Shown here: positions 7,189 through 14,966 of the stretch, piece by piece
Layout: each line of letters opens with the position of its first letter
Numbering within the stretch: position 1 is the first letter of the stretch
NCBI GenBank assembly: GCA_003551805.1
Contig: PUNR01000402.1
Coordinates: 1 to 23,173, forward strand
Origin: Loktanella sp.
GTDB taxonomy: Bacteria > Pseudomonadota > Alphaproteobacteria > Rhodobacterales > Rhodobacteraceae
Reading direction: 5' to 3'
Length of the DNA: 23,173 nt
Notes under the pieces: model-generated
Told to the model about the DNA's origin: nothing
Database searches by the model: none
The model's input: the letters and a program-made list of their open reading frames with translations, nothing else
Translations under genes and position numbers: made by a program

Positions 7189-8998
7189 GAATACACCCGC
7201 CCCCCAGATGCAGACCAAACCGGTGATCCGCCAACTGGACGAGGCCGCGATCAACCGGATCGCGGCAGGCGAGGTGCTGGAACGCCCCGCCTCTGCCGTC
7301 AAGGAATTGGTTGAAAACAGCGTTGACGCGGGGGCGACCCGTGTCGAAGTGGTGATCGCCGATGGCGGGAAAACTCTGATCCGCGTGACCGACGATGGTT
7401 GCGGGATGGCGGGGGATGATCTGCCGCTGGCGCTTTCGCGCCATGCCACGTCCAAGATCGACGGATCGGATTTGCTCAACATCACATCATTCGGCTTCCG
7501 GGGCGAGGCGCTGGCGTCGCTTGGGGCCGTTGGCCGCTTGTTGATCACCAGCCGCACGGCGGGGGACGATGCCCACAGCATTGCCGTGTCTGGCGGCCGC
7601 GTCAGCGATGTGCGCCCTGCGGCTTTGTCTGCGGGCACCGTGGTTGAATTGCGCGATATGTTTTACGCCACACCCGCGCGGCTGAAGTTTCTGCGCACCG
7701 ACAGGGCAGAAGCGCAGGCTGTCACTGATGTCATCAAACGGCTGGCAATGGCGGAACCATTCGTGACCTTCATCCTGCGCGATGCATCGGGCGGGGATAA
7801 CCGCGTGGTGTTTCGCGCTGATGCGCAGACGGGCGATTTGTTCGATGCGCTCCACGGAAGGCTGCAAACCGTGCTGGGCCGCGATTTTGCCGACAATGCC
7901 CTGCGCATTGACGCCGAACGCGACGGGTTTCACCTGACCGGCTATGCCGCGTTGCCCACCTATTCGCGCGGGGCGGCGGTGGCGCAGTTTCTGTTCGTCA
8001 ATGGCCGCCCTGTGCGCGACAAGATGCTGCTAGGCGCGTTGCGCGCCGCCTATATGGATGTGCTATCGCGCGACAGGCATCCGGTGGCGGCGTTGTTCGT
8101 CGATTGCGACCCCACGCTGGTAGATGTAAACGTGCATCCCGCGAAATCCGAAGTCCGGTTTCGTGATCCCGGTGTCGTGCGCGGGCTGATAATCTCTGGC
8201 TTGCGGCATGCATTGGCGGGGGCGGGACATCGCGCGTCAAGCACAGTCGGCGATGCCACCTTGGGCGCAATGCAGCCGCAAGGGGTACCTTCGCGCGTCT
8301 ACCAGATGGAACGCCCAAGCTTTAGCGCGCGGTCGATGACCTTTCAGGCGCAAGCACCGGGATTTGCGGAAATGCCGTCAGCGCGGGTCGAACCAGCGCC
8401 AGACGACAGCGCAGATGACCTGCCCCTTGGCGCTGCCCGCGCGCAGTTGCACGAAAATTACATCATCGCGCAGACAGCCACTGGCATCGTGATTGTCGAC
8501 GGTCATGCCGCGCATGAACGGCTGGTCTATGAAAAGCTGAAATCGCAAATGGCCGCAAATGGCGTCGCGGCGCAAGCCTTGCTGATCCCCGAAATCGTCG
8601 AATTGTCGGATCATGAAACCGCAGCCCTGCTTGATATCGCGGATGATCTGGCACGGCTTGGTCTGACGATTGAACCTTTTGGCGGCAACGCCATTGCCGT
8701 TCGCGAAACGCCGGCGATCTTGGGCACGGTCAATGCCAGCGCCATGTTGCGCGATATCCTCGACGAACTGGCCGATCAAGGCGACAGCGCCTCTGTGCAA
8801 GCACGGATCGAGGCGATCCTAAGCCGCGTTGCCTGTCATGGGTCAATCCGCACGGGCCGCAGGATGCAGGCGGCGGAAATGAACGCGCTGTTGCGTGAAA
8901 TGGAAGCGACGCCGCATTCGGGGCAATGCAACCATGGACGGCCAACCTATGTAGAGCTGAAACTTTCCGACATCGAAAGATTGTTTGGCCGGACATGA
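7187..8998 (+). CDS. mutL: DNA mismatch repair protein MutL
   Basis: MutL couples mismatch recognition by MutS to strand removal. The N-terminal GHKL ATPase (about 1-340) shows the ATP-binding glutamate and asparagine in VKELVENSVDAGA, then VTDDGCGM, the lid SFGFRGEALASLGAV and FVNGRPV. The C-terminal dimerisation/endonuclease domain (about 415-603) has a DGHAAHERLVYE motif near residue 438, a variant of the metal-binding DQHA(x)2E(x)4E with Q changed to G but Asp, His and both Glu kept. ACHGSIRTG and a C-terminal CNHGRPTYVEL follow. This is the nicking type of MutL found where MutH is absent. The usual linker (about 345-415) is low complexity. There is no Shine-Dalgarno before the ATG and a -10-like hexamer lies 7 nt upstream, suggesting leaderless initiation. 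rmuC overlaps its stop by 4 nt. Confidence 0.97.
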   Translation: MNTPAPQMQTKPVIRQLDEAAINRIAAGEVLERPASAVKELVENSVDAGATRVEVVIADGGKTLIRVTDDGCGMAGDDLPLALSRHATSKIDGSDLLNITSFGFRGEALASLGAVGRLLITSRTAGDDAHSIAVSGGRVSDVRPAALSAGTVVELRDMFYATPARLKFLRTDRAEAQAVTDVIKRLAMAEPFVTFILRDASGGDNRVVFRADAQTGDLFDALHGRLQTVLGRDFADNALRIDAERDGFHLTGYAALPTYSRGAAVAQFLFVNGRPVRDKMLLGALRAAYMDVLSRDRHPVAALFVDCDPTLVDVNVHPAKSEVRFRDPGVVRGLIISGLRHALAGAGHRASSTVGDATLGAMQPQGVPSRVYQMERPSFSARSMTFQAQAPGFAEMPSARVEPAPDDSADDLPLGAARAQLHENYIIAQTATGIVIVDGHAAHERLVYEKLKSQMAANGVAAQALLIPEIVELSDHETAALLDIADDLARLGLTIEPFGGNAIAVRETPAILGTVNASAMLRDILDELADQGDSASVQARIEAILSRVACHGSIRTGRRMQAAEMNALLREMEATPHSGQCNHGRPTYVELKLSDIERLFGRT

Positions 8999-10227
8999 TC
9001 CAGATCGGCGACAACATCTACGCGTTCAGCGACCCCGTTGTGCTGATTGTGCTTGGGGCAACGGCCACTCTTTTTCTGATCGTGATCCTGCTGATAACGA
9101 CCCTGCGGCGGGCTGGACGATCGGGCGAGGCCGTGAACTACGTTGCCCATCAGGTCGGGCGGCTGTCGCAGGATATGATGGGGCTCGCGCAGGGCCAGAA
9201 CCAGCTGGCGGGCAATATCCAGACAGTCAGCGACGCGCAGGCCAATGCGCAGGTCCGCGTGATCCAGACAATGGAAACACGGCTGGCGCAGGTGCAGGCG
9301 CAAGTGGCGGAAAGACTGGCCGATAATGCGCTGAAATCAGCACATGCGCTGGCGGAAATGAATGAACGCCTAAAAGAAACACTGACAGGCAGTTCCGAGA
9401 AGACCACCAAAAGCCTGACCGAATTGCAGGAACGGCTGGCCACCATCGACCGCGCGCAGACCAATATCGAAAAGCTGTCAGGCGATGTGCTGTCCTTGCA
9501 GGATATCCTGTCGAACAAGCAACGGCGCGGGCTGTTCGGGGAAATCCAGCTGACCGATATCGTGTCAAAGGCGTTGCCAACCGACAGCTTCACCCTGCAA
9601 GCGACCCTGTCGAACGGCAAGCGTGCCGATTGTCTGGTCCACCTGCCCAATCCGCCCGGCCCCATCGTGATCGACGCAAAATTCCCGTTTGAATCCTATG
9701 AGGCACTGGCGCGCGCCGAAACGCAGGATTTGCAGAAAATCGCTCTGCGCGATCTGGGCAATGCTGTGCGCAAGCATATCAGGGACATATCGGATCGTTA
9801 CATCATCGAAGGCGAAACCGCCGATGGTGCGATCATGTTCCTACCGTCAGAGGCGGTTTACGCCGAACTTCACGCCCGCCTGCCAGAGGTCGTGCGCGCA
9901 GGTTTCGATGCGCGTGTCTGGATCGTGTCGCCCACAACCTGCATGGCGACGCTGAACACGATGCGTGCGATTTTGAAAGATGCGCGGATGCGCGAACAGG
10001 CAGGGGCGATCCGCAAGGAATTATCGCTGCTGGGGGCCGATGTTGACCGGTTGGTCACGCGTGTCGGTAATCTTGACCGCCATTTCGGACAGGCGGCAAA
10101 GGATCTGGAAGATATCAAGATTTCGGCTGAAAAAGCAGGTAAGCGGGCAAATCGTCTGGATAACTTCGATTTTGCAGAAATTGCGCCGGATGATGTGCCG
10201 TTGCCCATCCCATCAGGCGAAAAGTAG
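8995..10227 (+). CDS. rmuC: RmuC family DNA recombination protein
   Basis: RmuC proteins limit rearrangements between inverted repeats and carry a predicted restriction-endonuclease-like core. The 410-residue product starts with a single membrane anchor (about 14-37, LIVLGATATLFLIVILLI), then a long alanine/glutamine-rich coiled coil (about 50-175). The conserved RmuC domain (about 180-385) includes SNKQRRGLFGEIQLTDIV, GPIVIDAKFPFESYEAL (the DAK residues match the nuclease-like core) and the C-terminal LDRHFGQAAKDL helix. The frame is open back to 8926 inside mutL, but the ATG at 8995 makes the ATGA overlap with the mutL stop and gives a membrane-anchored protein of ordinary length. The overlap implies coupling with mutL, placing two genome-stability genes together. 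A GC-rich hairpin follows the stop. Confidence 0.94.
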   Translation: MIQIGDNIYAFSDPVVLIVLGATATLFLIVILLITTLRRAGRSGEAVNYVAHQVGRLSQDMMGLAQGQNQLAGNIQTVSDAQANAQVRVIQTMETRLAQVQAQVAERLADNALKSAHALAEMNERLKETLTGSSEKTTKSLTELQERLATIDRAQTNIEKLSGDVLSLQDILSNKQRRGLFGEIQLTDIVSKALPTDSFTLQATLSNGKRADCLVHLPNPPGPIVIDAKFPFESYEALARAETQDLQKIALRDLGNAVRKHIRDISDRYIIEGETADGAIMFLPSEAVYAELHARLPEVVRAGFDARVWIVSPTTCMATLNTMRAILKDARMREQAGAIRKELSLLGADVDRLVTRVGNLDRHFGQAAKDLEDIKISAEKAGKRANRLDNFDFAEIAPDDVPLPIPSGEK

Positions 10228-10245
10228 GGCGGGGACTAGCCCGCC
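10228..10245. terminator. GC-rich hairpin between convergent rmuC and chrR
   Basis: GGCGGG (10228-10233) pairs perfectly with CCCGCC (10240-10245) across a 6-nt loop, immediately after the rmuC stop and 7 bp before the end of chrR. There is no T-run on either strand, so it is at best a weak or factor-assisted bidirectional terminator. Confidence 0.35.
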
Positions 10246-10252
10246 GCCACTG

Positions 10253-10909
10253 TCATATTCCCATGAAACGCTGTGCTAAACGTGGCATGAAACCGTTGAA
10301 CCGCAACGGTGCATCGGTGGCAGCAAGGCAAATACAATCCGCACCTGCCTCGGCCACCGGCGTGTGGTTCAGGTCTTCATTCGCGACCTCGATATCACCG
10401 GCGGCGAAACGGTCGGTTTCATCGACGAAAGCACCTTGCAACACAAGCGTCAGTTCAAGGCCCCGATGCCCGTGGTCAGGCACTGCCGTACCAGCAGGGA
10501 TGCGCAACAGACGCACGCTTGCATCGTCGGATGTTTTCAGGACCATCTGGCTTACGCCGCCGCCGACCTTGCGCCATTTTACATCGCCAAGATCACCGTT
10601 GACATAATCACGCAGCGGCGCGGGGAAAACGGCATTGGCCACCCGCACGGGCGGGGTGCGATCCACAGGATCTGCGCGCATGATCCGCGCCATTGTTGCG
10701 GCAAGTGCGTTTTCGGCCATCTCTTCTGGCGCGCCTTCCAGCATCACTTCACCGCCGACAGCATCATAGCTGCTAGCAGCAGCGCGGCAGGTGTCGCACA
10801 TCGAAATATGGGTGGCGACCACCAGATTGAACGCCTCGGGCAATGTGCCGGCGGAATAGGCCAGCAAAAGGCTTTCGGTCAGGTGATGTTTGATCTGTTT
10901 CATTTCCAT
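10253..10909 (-). CDS. chrR: ChrR-type zinc anti-sigma factor with cupin domain
   Basis: ChrR holds the sigma factor RpoE inactive and releases it when singlet oxygen appears. The N-terminal anti-sigma (ZAS) domain has the zinc set H9, H34, C38, C41 (HISMCDTC). The C-terminal cupin domain has H146, H148, E152 and H182. The spacing in each set is identical to the published R. sphaeroides ligands (H6/H31/C35/C38 and H141/H143/E147/H177, recalled from the literature), which is strong support for a singlet-oxygen-sensing ChrR rather than a generic anti-sigma factor. Length is 218 aa; a second in-frame ATG two codons on is an alternative start. It is encoded 1 bp after the rpoE stop, with GAAG of the rpoE end acting as ribosome site, so sigma and anti-sigma are co-translated. 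Confidence 0.93.
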   Translation of the reverse strand: MEMKQIKHHLTESLLLAYSAGTLPEAFNLVVATHISMCDTCRAAASSYDAVGGEVMLEGAPEEMAENALAATMARIMRADPVDRTPPVRVANAVFPAPLRDYVNGDLGDVKWRKVGGGVSQMVLKTSDDASVRLLRIPAGTAVPDHGHRGLELTLVLQGAFVDETDRFAAGDIEVANEDLNHTPVAEAGADCICLAATDAPLRFNGFMPRLAQRFMGI

Positions 10910-10910
10910 A

Positions 10911-11567
10911 TCACTTCATTGTGTGGCGCAGCCGTTCCAGCGCCAGTCGTATCCTTGATTTGATCGTGCCCAGCGGCAGGCCGGTTTCCGCGGCGATTTC
11001 GCTATGGCTCAACTCGCCAAAGTAGGCGCGTTCGATCAGCTTTCTTTGTTCCATGGGCAACGCCGCCAAGGCGTGCCCCAATTGTTCCGTTTCCTGCTGC
11101 AGCCCCATGGCATCTGCCTGCTCTGGTTCCGCTTCGGGGCCCCAAGGCAGATCCTCTGGCTCGGGGCGCTTTTGTTTGCGCAACAGGTCAATCCGCCGGT
11201 TCCGGGCAATCGTGAATATCCATGTGGACACGCTCGCCTTTGACGGATCGAAAAGATGGGCCTTGTTCCACAAGGTCACCATCACCTCTTGCGCCACTTC
11301 TTCTGCCAGATCTGGGCTGGCCCCCGATTTCATCAAGAACGATTTCACGCGTGGCGCAAAATACGCGAACAATTCGGCGAAAGCCGTTTTGTCCTGGTCA
11401 TCACGCACCGCTGCGACCTGGGTCACCCATGCCATGCGCTTGGTCGTTGCCTCTGCCGACACTTTGTCTGCCCCCGTGCTGCGCGACTGCGCTTTACCTG
11501 CCTTCTTATACGCAGGCATCACGGGAACTGCATCAGCTTTCGCAAGAGGAGCCATCTCGATCAACAT
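10911..11567 (-). CDS. rpoE: ECF sigma factor RpoE (ECF11-type, singlet-oxygen response)
   Basis: An extracytoplasmic-function sigma factor with region 2 at about 62-135 (AFAELFAYFAPRVKSFLM, DLAEEVAQEVMVTLW, STWIFTIARNRRIDLLRK) and region 4 at about 168-216 (LPMEQRKLIERAYFGELS, SEIAAETGLPLGTIKSRI). Pairing with a ChrR-type cupin anti-sigma factor places it in the RpoE-ChrR group that answers singlet oxygen in phototrophs and marine alphaproteobacteria. The first ~44 residues (Lys/Ala/Pro-rich, poorly conserved in appearance) extend beyond region 2. A sigmaE-like promoter has its -10 only 4 nt before the ATG at 11567, so either the message is leaderless or the true start is a later in-frame ATG (11555, 11519 or 11435); none has a convincing Shine-Dalgarno. 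The function call is secure, the start is not. Confidence 0.92.
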   Translation of the reverse strand: MLIEMAPLAKADAVPVMPAYKKAGKAQSRSTGADKVSAEATTKRMAWVTQVAAVRDDQDKTAFAELFAYFAPRVKSFLMKSGASPDLAEEVAQEVMVTLWNKAHLFDPSKASVSTWIFTIARNRRIDLLRKQKRPEPEDLPWGPEAEPEQADAMGLQQETEQLGHALAALPMEQRKLIERAYFGELSHSEIAAETGLPLGTIKSRIRLALERLRHTMK

Positions 11568-11571
11568 GTGT

Positions 11572-11601
11572 TTATTACGCCGCTTGTTCGGCGCTGGATC
11601 A
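11572..11601 (-). promoter_or_regulatory. sigmaE-type promoter driving rpoE-chrR (autoregulation)
   Basis: On the minus strand TGATCC (11601-11596) is followed after exactly 18 nt by TAATAA (11577-11572). This fits the RpoE consensus known from R. sphaeroides (TGATCC, ~18 nt, TA-rich -10). It points at rpoE, as expected for a self-activating ECF sigma factor. The -10 ends 4 nt before the rpoE ATG at 11567. Confidence 0.75.
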
Positions 11602-11623
11602 GCTACACAAAAAGTTTTTTGCG

Positions 11624-11653
11624 TGATCCGCGCAAATCTGGGCTACGTAACCC
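11624..11653 (+). promoter_or_regulatory. sigmaE-type promoter driving the amine oxidase operon
   Basis: TGATCC (11624-11629) is followed after exactly 18 nt by TAACCC (11648-11653). The -35 is identical to, and the spacing the same as, the divergent rpoE promoter 22 bp away. The start codon at 11690 lies 36 nt beyond the -10, leaving about 30 nt of leader containing GGAG at 11677-11680. The -10 is weaker than its partner beyond the TAA. Confidence 0.68.
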
Positions 11654-11689
11654 TAATAGAAGAAACGTGAGGCGACGGAGTAGCCAGTA

Positions 11690-12988
11690 ATGCCATTTGA
11701 AACGGGGACATCCGCGCCCAAAAAGATTGCGGTTATCGGGGCGGGGATTTCCGGCATGGGTGCTGCCCATGCATTGGCCACCGATCATCAGGTCGTGTTG
11801 TTTGAGGCCGAAAACCGCCTTGGTGGGCATGCCCGCACCAAGATGGCAGGCAAAAACGGTGATCAACAGGTCGATACCGGGTTTATCGTGTTCAACTATG
11901 CGAACTATCCGCATCTGACAGCGTTATTCGACCATCTTGATGTGCCAGTGGTCAAAAGCAACATGAGCTTTGGTGCGTCCTTTGGCGGTGGCCGGCTGGA
12001 ATACGGGCTGGCCAGTCTGGACGCCCTGTTTGCCCAGCGCCGCAACGCCGCAAATCCGCGTTTTCTGCGCATGGTCCGCGATATTTTACACTTTAACAAA
12101 CACGGCCTTGCCGCAAGCCACGATCAGAACCTGACCATTGGCGGCCTGTTGCAGAAACTGCGCCTGTCGGATTATTTCCGCGACCATTACCTGCTACCGT
12201 TTTCGGGTGCGATCTGGTCCACACCCAAGGAAAAGATCCTCGACTTTCCGGCCCATGCGATGATGACGTTTTTTGACAATCACGCTTTGTTGGGCGCAAC
12301 CGGCCAGCACCAGTGGTATACTGTCGACGGTGGTTCGCAGTCTTACGTGTCGCGGCTTGGAGCCGACATGACCGCGCGCGGGGTTGATATCCGTCTTGGT
12401 GCGCCGGTGGATGCTGTCCGCCGCGATGCGACCGGGGTCGAGCTGAAAGCCAAGGGCGGCGATTGGGAACGTTTTGACGAGGTTGTCTTTGCCAGCCATT
12501 CCGACCAAAGCCTTGCCATGCTGTCCGACGCATCAGAGGCCGAACGCGCCATGCTGGGCGCTGTGCGGTATCAGGCCAACAGTATCGTTCTGCATTCAGA
12601 CACATCCATCATGCCAAAGCGCCGTCAGGTCTGGTCGTCTTGGGTCTATTCCGAAGATGCGGGCCAGCAAGGTGGCGAGATTGATCTGACCTATTGGATG
12701 AATTCGCTGCAACCTTGGCTGAAGGCTGATGAACTGATGGTCACGCTGAACACCCGCCGCCAGATCCGCGAGGAATTGATCTGGGACGAAGTGACATTGC
12801 ACCATCCGGTCTATGACCTTGCCGCCCTTGCCGCCCAGAAAACCGCTGCGGCAACCAATGGCACCAACCGGACATGGTTCTGCGGCGCATGGATGAAGAA
12901 CGGTTTTCACGAAGACGGGCTGTCCAGCGCGCTGGATGTCGTTGGCAAAATCAACGCGCCCGATCGCATGGCGATGGCGGCAGAGTGA
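11690..12988 (+). CDS. FAD-dependent flavin amine oxidase family protein (RSP1091-like)
   Basis: A 432-residue flavoprotein. The N-terminal Rossmann motif is G17-x-G19-xx-G22 (IAVIGAGISGMGAAHAL), with the ribose-binding acidic residue in VVLFEAENRLGGHA (about 34-48). The C-terminal FAD-contact segment reads TWFCGAWMKNGFHEDGLSSAL (about 391-411), where the family's G-x-W/Y-xxx-GFHED pattern is seen in amine-oxidase-like proteins linked to cyclopropane fatty acid operons. It heads the operon DUF1365 - MFS - DUF3833 - SDR and has its own sigmaE-like promoter. By gene order it corresponds to R. sphaeroides RSP1091, reported in work on furan fatty acid synthesis and on ChrR turnover; that assignment is by context and memory, not alignment. 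It probably oxidises an unsaturated or methylated acyl chain in membrane lipid. A GTG start of the next gene overlaps its stop. Confidence 0.88.
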   Translation: MPFETGTSAPKKIAVIGAGISGMGAAHALATDHQVVLFEAENRLGGHARTKMAGKNGDQQVDTGFIVFNYANYPHLTALFDHLDVPVVKSNMSFGASFGGGRLEYGLASLDALFAQRRNAANPRFLRMVRDILHFNKHGLAASHDQNLTIGGLLQKLRLSDYFRDHYLLPFSGAIWSTPKEKILDFPAHAMMTFFDNHALLGATGQHQWYTVDGGSQSYVSRLGADMTARGVDIRLGAPVDAVRRDATGVELKAKGGDWERFDEVVFASHSDQSLAMLSDASEAERAMLGAVRYQANSIVLHSDTSIMPKRRQVWSSWVYSEDAGQQGGEIDLTYWMNSLQPWLKADELMVTLNTRRQIREELIWDEVTLHHPVYDLAALAAQKTAAATNGTNRTWFCGAWMKNGFHEDGLSSALDVVGKINAPDRMAMAAE

Positions 12989-13740
12989 CCGCGCCCATCC
13001 ATCATATCGCGGGTGAAACCTATCACGGGCGGCGGGGCGCGACCAAAAACGCGTTCCGGTATTCCATCGACTACGTCCTGCTGGACGCAGAAGCGGTCAC
13101 GGACACGCCGCGCCTGTTCGCCCGCAATGCCGCGAACCTGATGTCGCTGCATGACAGCGACCACGGCGGCGCACCAAAACAGGGGCGCGGTGCCGCTTGG
13201 GTGCGTGACGTTCTGGCGGCGCATGATGTCCCGCCGCCTGCGCGGATCATGCTGCTGGCACAGCCCCGCGTGCTGGGCCATGTGTTCAATCCGGTGTCGT
13301 TCTGGCTTTGCTATGATAGGGATGATCTGACCACAATCATTGCAGAGGTCAGCAATACCTTTGGCGACCGCCATTCTTATTTGTGTCGCCACGATGACGG
13401 ACGCGCGATCACCAAGGCGGAAACGCTGGCGGCAACGAAAGTGATGCATGTGTCGCCCTTTCAGCCGATCGAGGGCGGTTATGTCTTCCGTTTCGATATC
13501 CAGCCTGACAGCGTCGGCGTCTGGATCGACTATACCCGTGGCAATGGCGGGCTGATCGCCACGCTGACCGGCGCACGGCGGCCTATCAGCAATGGCAGCA
13601 TCATCCGCGCCGCGCTCCGCCGGCCTTTCGGGTCACGGCGTGTGCTTGCGCTGATCCACTGGCAGGCGGTCAAGCTGTGGTGGAAAGGCGCAACTTTCCG
13701 GTCACAACCCGCCCCGCCACAAGACGAGGTCAGCCGGTGA
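12985..13740 (+). CDS. DUF1365 family protein (RSP1090-like)
   Basis: A 251-residue member of DUF1365, a family found next to flavin amine oxidases and cyclopropane-synthase-like methyltransferases. The family blocks are GETYHGRRGATKNAFRYSIDYVLLD at the N-terminus (split here as GETYHGRRG and NAFRYSIDYVL), VFNPVSFWLCYD near 98-109, EVSNTFGDRHSYL near 117-129 and HVSPFQP near 153. No signal peptide or membrane helix is seen. The biochemical role is unknown; the R. sphaeroides counterpart RSP1090 was reported as needed for ChrR loss under singlet oxygen, consistent with a lipid-derived signal. The frame is open to 12874, but the GTG at 12985 overlaps the upstream stop as GTGA and begins just before the conserved N-terminus, so it was chosen. 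Confidence 0.9.
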   Translation: MTAPIHHIAGETYHGRRGATKNAFRYSIDYVLLDAEAVTDTPRLFARNAANLMSLHDSDHGGAPKQGRGAAWVRDVLAAHDVPPPARIMLLAQPRVLGHVFNPVSFWLCYDRDDLTTIIAEVSNTFGDRHSYLCRHDDGRAITKAETLAATKVMHVSPFQPIEGGYVFRFDIQPDSVGVWIDYTRGNGGLIATLTGARRPISNGSIIRAALRRPFGSRRVLALIHWQAVKLWWKGATFRSQPAPPQDEVSR

Positions 13741-14963
13741 AGGCGCTGACCGACAGGTTGCCGTCTTTTAGCCTGTTTGCTGCTGTCCTTTCAGGTGCCG
13801 GACTTCCTATCTATATTTATGCGCCAAAATATTACGCCGATACCTACGGGGTCAGCCTGACGGCGCTTGGGGCATTGCTGTTTGGGTTGCGCTTGTTCGA
13901 CGTCGTGCAAGACCCCGTTCTGGGCTGGATCAGCGAGCGTTTGTCGCGGTTCAAGAAAATGGCGATCACGCTGACTGCGTTTGCCTTGGCGCTGGCGATG
14001 ATCGGGCTGTTTGCCGTGGCACCGCCGATATCACCGATCATCTGGTTTGGCCTGACGATCACAGCGCTGTTCACCGCCTTCAGTTTCCTGACCATCAACT
14101 TTTACGCCCAGGGCATCAGCAAGGCCGGCAACGCGCCGGATGGCCATGTGCGACTGGCCGCGTGGCGCGAAAGCGGGGCTTTGCTGGGTGTGTGCATCGC
14201 GGCGGTGATCCCGACGCTGCTGATGGATGTGGTGAACAACCCGTTTGCGGTTTTTGCCTATGGCTTTGCCGTGGTCACCTTGATCGCAGCCTATTTCATG
14301 TGGCCCGAATGGAAAGGCCGCGTTGAACAGGAACCATCGCATATCCGCGACATTATTGCAGACCCGATTGCGCGGCGTTTGCTGATCCTTGCGATGGTCA
14401 ATGCAACCCCTCTGGCCGTGTCGTCCACACTGTTTTTGTTCTACGTCGAAAGCAGGCTGGGCGCGCCCGGCTGGGAAGGCGCCTTGTTGGTGCTGTTCTT
14501 TCTGGCGGCAGCGGCATCATCGCCGCTGTGGTCGGCGCTGGCGCGCAGGTTCGGGGAAAAGCGGGTCTTGCTGACGGCAATGGTGCTGGCGATCGCGTCC
14601 TTCGGCTATACGCTGACTTTATCAACCGGTGATGTGATCCCCTTCGCAATTGTCTGCGTATTAAGTGGAGCAACGATCGGGGCAGACCTGACTTTGATGC
14701 CCGCGCTTTTCGCAAAGCGTTTGTCCGTCATCTCGCCGTCTGGCGGGCAAGGGTTCGGACTTTGGTCATTGATGAACAAGTTCACTCTGGCCTTTGCCGC
14801 GGTCGTCTTGCTGCCGTTGCTGGAACGGTCCGGCTTTGTCGCTGGTGCAACCGATTTGCCGGATCAGGCATTGACCACGCTGACGGTGCTTTATGCGCTG
14901 GTGCCGTCGCTTTTGAAACTGTTGGCAATCGGCTTGCTGATCGCCACGAAGCTCGAGGAATAA
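13737..14963 (+). CDS. MFS transporter, GPH/MelB-like family
   Basis: A 408-residue membrane protein with about 12 hydrophobic segments spread from residue 10 to 405. Sequence marks of the glycoside-pentoside-hexuronide:cation (MFS_2, MelB-like) group are the ALLFGLRLFDVVQDPVLGWISER stretch after the first helix pair (residues ~48-70, with the DP-G signature). It sits third in the sigmaE-driven operon and corresponds in order to R. sphaeroides RSP1089. A role in lipid or precursor movement is guesswork; transported substrate cannot be read from the sequence. The start is a GTG at 13737 overlapping the DUF1365 stop in the GTGA pattern; upstream in-frame codons belong to the DUF1365 overlap. 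The next gene follows after 3 bp. Confidence 0.9.
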   Translation: MKALTDRLPSFSLFAAVLSGAGLPIYIYAPKYYADTYGVSLTALGALLFGLRLFDVVQDPVLGWISERLSRFKKMAITLTAFALALAMIGLFAVAPPISPIIWFGLTITALFTAFSFLTINFYAQGISKAGNAPDGHVRLAAWRESGALLGVCIAAVIPTLLMDVVNNPFAVFAYGFAVVTLIAAYFMWPEWKGRVEQEPSHIRDIIADPIARRLLILAMVNATPLAVSSTLFLFYVESRLGAPGWEGALLVLFFLAAAASSPLWSALARRFGEKRVLLTAMVLAIASFGYTLTLSTGDVIPFAIVCVLSGATIGADLTLMPALFAKRLSVISPSGGQGFGLWSLMNKFTLAFAAVVLLPLLERSGFVAGATDLPDQALTTLTVLYALVPSLLKLLAIGLLIATKLEE

Positions 14964-14966
14964 ACG

